Part shown: piece by piece, positions 28,300-31,855 of the stretch
Layout: every line of letters begins with the position of its first letter
Numbering within the stretch: position 1 is the first letter of the stretch
Assembly: GCF_937934665.1 (NCBI RefSeq)
Contig: NZ_CALGYW010000024.1
Span: forward strand, 1-31,855
DNA: 31,855 nucleotides
Origin: an uncultured Anaerococcus sp.
Lineage (GTDB): Bacteria; Bacillota; Clostridia; Tissierellales; Peptoniphilaceae
Direction: 5' to 3'
Notes under the pieces: generated by a model
Told to the model about the DNA's origin: nothing
Databases searched by the model: none
The model's input: the letters and a program-made list of their open reading frames with translations, nothing else
Made by a program: the position numbers and the translations under genes

Positions 28300-31200
28300 A
28301 TGACTAATAAATTTACCCACCTCCACCTCCATACAGAATATTCTCTCCTTGATGGTTTTACAAGGATAGATGAACTTTTGGATAGGTGTAAAGAACTTGG
28401 CATGGATTCTGTGGCTATAACAGATCACGGACAGATGTATGGGGTCATAGAATTTTATAAACAGGCACAAAAACGTGGTATAAAACCCATTATCGGCTGT
28501 GAGGTCTATGTCTCTGAGAGAGATCACACTATAAAAGATCCTACAAATAGGAGGTACTACCACCTAATTTTGCTTGCAGAAAACAATACTGGCTATAAAA
28601 ACCTAGTAAAGATTGTTTCAGAATCCTATGTAAACGGCTTTTATTATAAACCTAGGGTCTCCTTTGACTATATAAAGAATCATACAGAGGGACTAATTGC
28701 CCTATCAGCCTGCCTAAATGGTGAAGTTAACCAAAGAATTTTAGAAGATGATATGGAAGCTGCTATAAAGACAGCCCAAAAACATGAAGAGGCCTTTGGC
28801 AAGGATTCGTATTTTTTAGAAGTTCAAGACCATGGGATGCCTGAGCAAAAAAAGGTAAATAAGGGCGTAGCTTATCTTCATAGAAAACTTGGCCTAGAGA
28901 TGGTAGCGACTAACGATGTCCACTATATAAACAAGGAGGACTCCTACTACCAAGACGTGCTTTTGTGTATTCAAACAGGATCTCTTATCAAGGATGAGGA
29001 TAGAATGAGGATGCCAAATAGGGAATTTTACCTAAAAGACCCTGATACTATGGCAACAATATTTAGAGACTATGAGAGAGCCATAGAAAATACCCAGAAA
29101 ATAGCAGAAAGGTGCAATGTCGAGATTAAATTCCATGAGCCCCACCTACCCTACTACACCAAACTTCCAGTGGGTCTTTCCAATTTAGATTATTTGAAAT
29201 TATTAGTAAATAAGGGCCTTACTGAAAAATACGAGGAAGTAACAGATGAAATTGTAGCTAGGGCAAAAAAAGAAATAGATGTAATAAATTCCATGGGCTA
29301 TGTGGACTATTTCCTAATTGTGTGGGACTTTGTAAATTATTCTAGAAATAACGATATAGCTGTAGGACCTGGTAGGGGGTCTGCTGCAGGTTCTATTGTT
29401 TCCTACGCCTTGGATATAACCCAGATTGATCCGCTCAAGTACGATTTAATCTTTGAGAGGTTTTTAAACCCAGAGAGGGTATCTATGCCCGATATAGATA
29501 TAGACTTTGACTATGTCCTAAGGGATAAGGTAGTTGAATATGTAAATGAGCTCTATGGTAGGGACCACGTATCTCAGATTGTAACCTTCGGTAGGATGCA
29601 GGCTAGAAATGCCATCAGAGACGTAGGAAGGGTCCTAGACATAGCCTATGGCAAGGTAGATACCATAGCCAAGCAAATACCAACTACCATAGGGATGACA
29701 ATTGATAAGGCCTTAGAAGAGTCAGATGCCTTTAGGGCCTCCTACGACAAGGACGCCGAGGGCAAGCGCTTAATAGATACTGCAAAAAAACTTGAAGCTC
29801 TACCTCGCCATACGTCAATCCACGCAGCAGGGGTAGTTATTTCTAAAGATCCCCTTACAGATATAATTCCCCTTGCCCTTTCAAACGACCAGGTGGTAAG
29901 CCAGTTTGATATGACAGAAATAGAGGAATTGGGCCTATTAAAGATGGATTTTTTGGGTCTAAGAAACCTTACAGTTATCAAAGATACCATCAAGGATATA
30001 AAGAAAAACTACGATAAAGATATAGATATAAGAAAAATTGACGTAAATGACAAAAATGTAATCAAACAATTTAACCAGGCAAAGACTATCGGACTTTTCC
30101 AATTTGAGTCAGCTGGCATGAGGGCCTTTCTTAAAAACCTAAAACCAACAGTTTTTGATGACCTCATTGCAGCAAATTCACTTTTTAGGCCAGGCCCTAT
30201 GGATGAGATACCAAAATACATCCATAACAAAAATAACCCTGCTGACGTAACTTTCCTTGATGAAAAATTAAAACCAATCCTAGGGGTAACCTATGGCATA
30301 ATTGTCTATCAAGAGCAGGTAATGCAGATAGTCCAACAACTTGCAGGATACTCACTTGGAGAAGCTGACAACCTAAGACGTGCCATGAGTAAAAAGAAAA
30401 TGGCAGTCATGGAAGAAAATAGGGATATTTTCATAAATGGTAAGACAGGTGAAGACGGCAAGGTACTAATACCTGGAGCAGTAAGAAACGGAGTAGATAG
30501 AAAGGCTGCCAACACCATCTACGATGAGATGATTTCCTTTGCTAAATATGCCTTTAACAAGTCGCACTCAGCAGCCTATTCCTTAGTTGCAGTCCAAACT
30601 GCCTACTTAAAACACTATTATCCAGAAGAATATATGGCAAATCTTATTTCTTCAGTAATGGATCAGACAGGCAAGCTCTATACCTATGTATCAGAGACGA
30701 AAAGATTGGGTATAGAGGTCCTAGCTCCTGATATAAATAAGTCCTATGGATCTTTTGAAGTTGAGGATAAGAAAATTATCTTTGGCCTATCAGGTATAAA
30801 AAATGTAGGCAATAACCTAATAGAAGCAATTATAAAATCCAGAGAAGAAGGTGGAACCTTTGTAAATTTCAAAAATTTCCTAGAAAGGGTAGAAGAAGTA
30901 GATTCTAGAGCCCTAAACAAAAAGGGAATAGAATCTCTAGTAAAGGCTGGTGCCTTTGATAGTCTAGGCTATACTAGGTCATCTCTAATGGCAATCTTTG
31001 AAAAAGCCATTAACACAGTCCATGACAACAATAAGATAAATGTCACAGGCCAAATGAACCTCCTAGACATGGGAGAAAAACAAGAAGAAACTGACATAGA
31101 TATGCCAGATATAGATGAGTATCCAAAAAAAATCAAACTAAGGCTTGAAAAGGAAGTACTTGGTTTTTATATTTCAGAGCACCCCTTGTCAGAAAGAAGC

Positions 31201-31746
31201 CTAGCCCTTTCAAATATAGTAAATTTCACAACAAATTATAGGGAAGAACTTGGAGAAGAAAACACTTTAAGCCTAGAAGGTAAGTTTGTAACCATGGCAG
31301 GTATAATAAACAATAAAAAAGAACTTACCACCAAAAAGCGAGACCTCATGGCCTTTGCCTCCCTTGAGGATATGTATGGCAATATCGAAATGGTAATTTT
31401 CCCTAACACTTATAGACAGTATAGGGAAATAATTGAGGATGATAACGTTGTGATAGCGAAAGGTAGATTGCAAACTGACGAAAGTGACGTAAAATTATTA
31501 GCGTCAGAATTTATTGATTTAGAAAAATCAAATCTCAAAACTTTATATCTAAAAATGAAATATAACGAGTATAATGATATCAAAGGCATAATAATGTCGA
31601 ATTCAGGTCATAATCCTGTAAAGATATATTTTGAAGATAAGAAAAAGTTAGTAAGTTTAGATTCAAGACTGTGGTTTAATATAAATGAAAACTCCATAGG
31701 AGAACTTGAAGCTAGACTTGGAAAAGAAAATGTTAAGACAAAGTGA
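28300..31746 (+). CDS. dnaE: DNA polymerase III subunit alpha DnaE
   Basis: A 1148-residue C-family polymerase. The N-terminal PHP domain is intact in its visible ligands (FTHLHLHTEYSLLDG with His7, His9, His11; ITDHG; NDVHYI). The palm has GPGRGSAAGS near 356 and PDIDIDFD near 397-404 with the catalytic aspartates. Finger, tandem HhH and a C-terminal OB-fold (about 990-1070, with ASLEDMYGNIEMVIFP) follow. There is no exonuclease insert, so this is DnaE rather than PolC; Firmicutes usually have both. The ATG has AAAGGAG upstream. No intein is seen. pfkA follows after 9 nt, the common dnaE-pfkA order. Confidence 0.96.
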   Translation: MTNKFTHLHLHTEYSLLDGFTRIDELLDRCKELGMDSVAITDHGQMYGVIEFYKQAQKRGIKPIIGCEVYVSERDHTIKDPTNRRYYHLILLAENNTGYKNLVKIVSESYVNGFYYKPRVSFDYIKNHTEGLIALSACLNGEVNQRILEDDMEAAIKTAQKHEEAFGKDSYFLEVQDHGMPEQKKVNKGVAYLHRKLGLEMVATNDVHYINKEDSYYQDVLLCIQTGSLIKDEDRMRMPNREFYLKDPDTMATIFRDYERAIENTQKIAERCNVEIKFHEPHLPYYTKLPVGLSNLDYLKLLVNKGLTEKYEEVTDEIVARAKKEIDVINSMGYVDYFLIVWDFVNYSRNNDIAVGPGRGSAAGSIVSYALDITQIDPLKYDLIFERFLNPERVSMPDIDIDFDYVLRDKVVEYVNELYGRDHVSQIVTFGRMQARNAIRDVGRVLDIAYGKVDTIAKQIPTTIGMTIDKALEESDAFRASYDKDAEGKRLIDTAKKLEALPRHTSIHAAGVVISKDPLTDIIPLALSNDQVVSQFDMTEIEELGLLKMDFLGLRNLTVIKDTIKDIKKNYDKDIDIRKIDVNDKNVIKQFNQAKTIGLFQFESAGMRAFLKNLKPTVFDDLIAANSLFRPGPMDEIPKYIHNKNNPADVTFLDEKLKPILGVTYGIIVYQEQVMQIVQQLAGYSLGEADNLRRAMSKKKMAVMEENRDIFINGKTGEDGKVLIPGAVRNGVDRKAANTIYDEMISFAKYAFNKSHSAAYSLVAVQTAYLKHYYPEEYMANLISSVMDQTGKLYTYVSETKRLGIEVLAPDINKSYGSFEVEDKKIIFGLSGIKNVGNNLIEAIIKSREEGGTFVNFKNFLERVEEVDSRALNKKGIESLVKAGAFDSLGYTRSSLMAIFEKAINTVHDNNKINVTGQMNLLDMGEKQEETDIDMPDIDEYPKKIKLRLEKEVLGFYISEHPLSERSLALSNIVNFTTNYREELGEENTLSLEGKFVTMAGIINNKKELTTKKRDLMAFASLEDMYGNIEMVIFPNTYRQYREIIEDDNVVIAKGRLQTDESDVKLLASEFIDLEKSNLKTLYLKMKYNEYNDIKGIIMSNSGHNPVKIYFEDKKKLVSLDSRLWFNINENSIGELEARLGKENVKTK

Positions 31747-31755
31747 GGAGAGGTA

Positions 31756-31855
31756 ATGAAGACAATAGGTATACTTACTAGCGGTGGCGACGCTCCAGGC
31801 ATGAACTCAGCCATAAGGGGCGCTGTTAGAACTGCACTTAATAAGTCTATGAGAA
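31756..31855 (+). CDS. pfkA: 6-phosphofructokinase PfkA (5' part only)
   Basis: The first 33 codons read MKTIGILTSGGDAPGMNSAI then RGAVRTALNKSMR. This carries the ATP-binding GGDAPGMN and the conserved N-terminus of ATP-dependent phosphofructokinase, the committing step of glycolysis. The ATG has GAGGAGAGGT just upstream, starting inside the dnaE stop region. The gene runs off the end of the window. Confidence 0.93.
   Translation, partial: MKTIGILTSGGDAPGMNSAIRGAVRTALNKSMR

Noticed and set aside
28300..31746. Intein or insertion in dnaE
   Set aside because: Motifs are uninterrupted and length is normal for DnaE.
1..31855. tRNA, rRNA, CRISPR arrays, IS elements, prophage or attachment sites
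   Set aside because: No cloverleaf, spaced repeats, transposase, integrase or terminal repeats were recognised; gene packing leaves little room.

Overview
The window is a dense, AT-rich block of chromosome from a low-GC Gram-positive (Firmicutes) bacterium. Gene content and order, together with a C+ form of ribosomal proteins L28 and L32, point to a strict anaerobe of the Clostridia/Tissierellia. A Gram-positive anaerobic coccus such as Anaerococcus or a close relative (Peptoniphilaceae) is my best guess; this is inference from style and synteny, not a database match. TGA is used as a stop and TGG as Trp, so the code is standard. No tRNA, rRNA, IS element, prophage or CRISPR array was seen.

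Layout. (1) 1-1673: a TPP riboswitch with a palindromic terminator controls thiW-thiD (thiamin precursor uptake and HMP kinase), ended by a hairpin. (2) 1729-3154: a stand-alone MATE efflux pump with its own extended -10 promoter. (3) 3190-8396: pyrH-frr run without a gap into a seven-gene type IV pilus/competence (ComG-like) cluster: PilC/ComGB, a major ComGC-like pilin, a prepilin peptidase (ComC/PilD) and four minor pseudopilins that resemble GspH, I, J and K. The assembly ATPase (ComGA/PilB) is absent from the window. A long hairpin lies at the frr/comGB junction. (4) 8399-16468: ackA, rpmF, then plsX-acpP-rnc-Elp3-like radical SAM-smc. The smc gene lacks ATG, GTG and TTG at its conserved N-terminus and appears to start at ATT. 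(5) 16555-24454: def-fmt-rsmB-rlmN-prpC-prkC-rsgA-rpe, a tightly overlapping translation and Ser/Thr-kinase signalling operon. (6) 24571-24818: rpmB, the only minus-strand gene, with converging terminators on one side and a divergent promoter on the other. (7) 24859-31855: murB-rapZ-tyrosine phosphatase-whiA, then dnaE and the start of pfkA, which runs off the window.

Most genes are core housekeeping. The parts worth a second look are the ATT start of smc, the ATPase-less pilus operon coupled to frr with its junction hairpin, the phosphatase sitting where yvcK is usually found between rapZ and whiA, and a set of unusually regular 8-nt stop/start overlaps. I did not find a convincing wholly new system; the pilus locus is the nearest to an accessory module.
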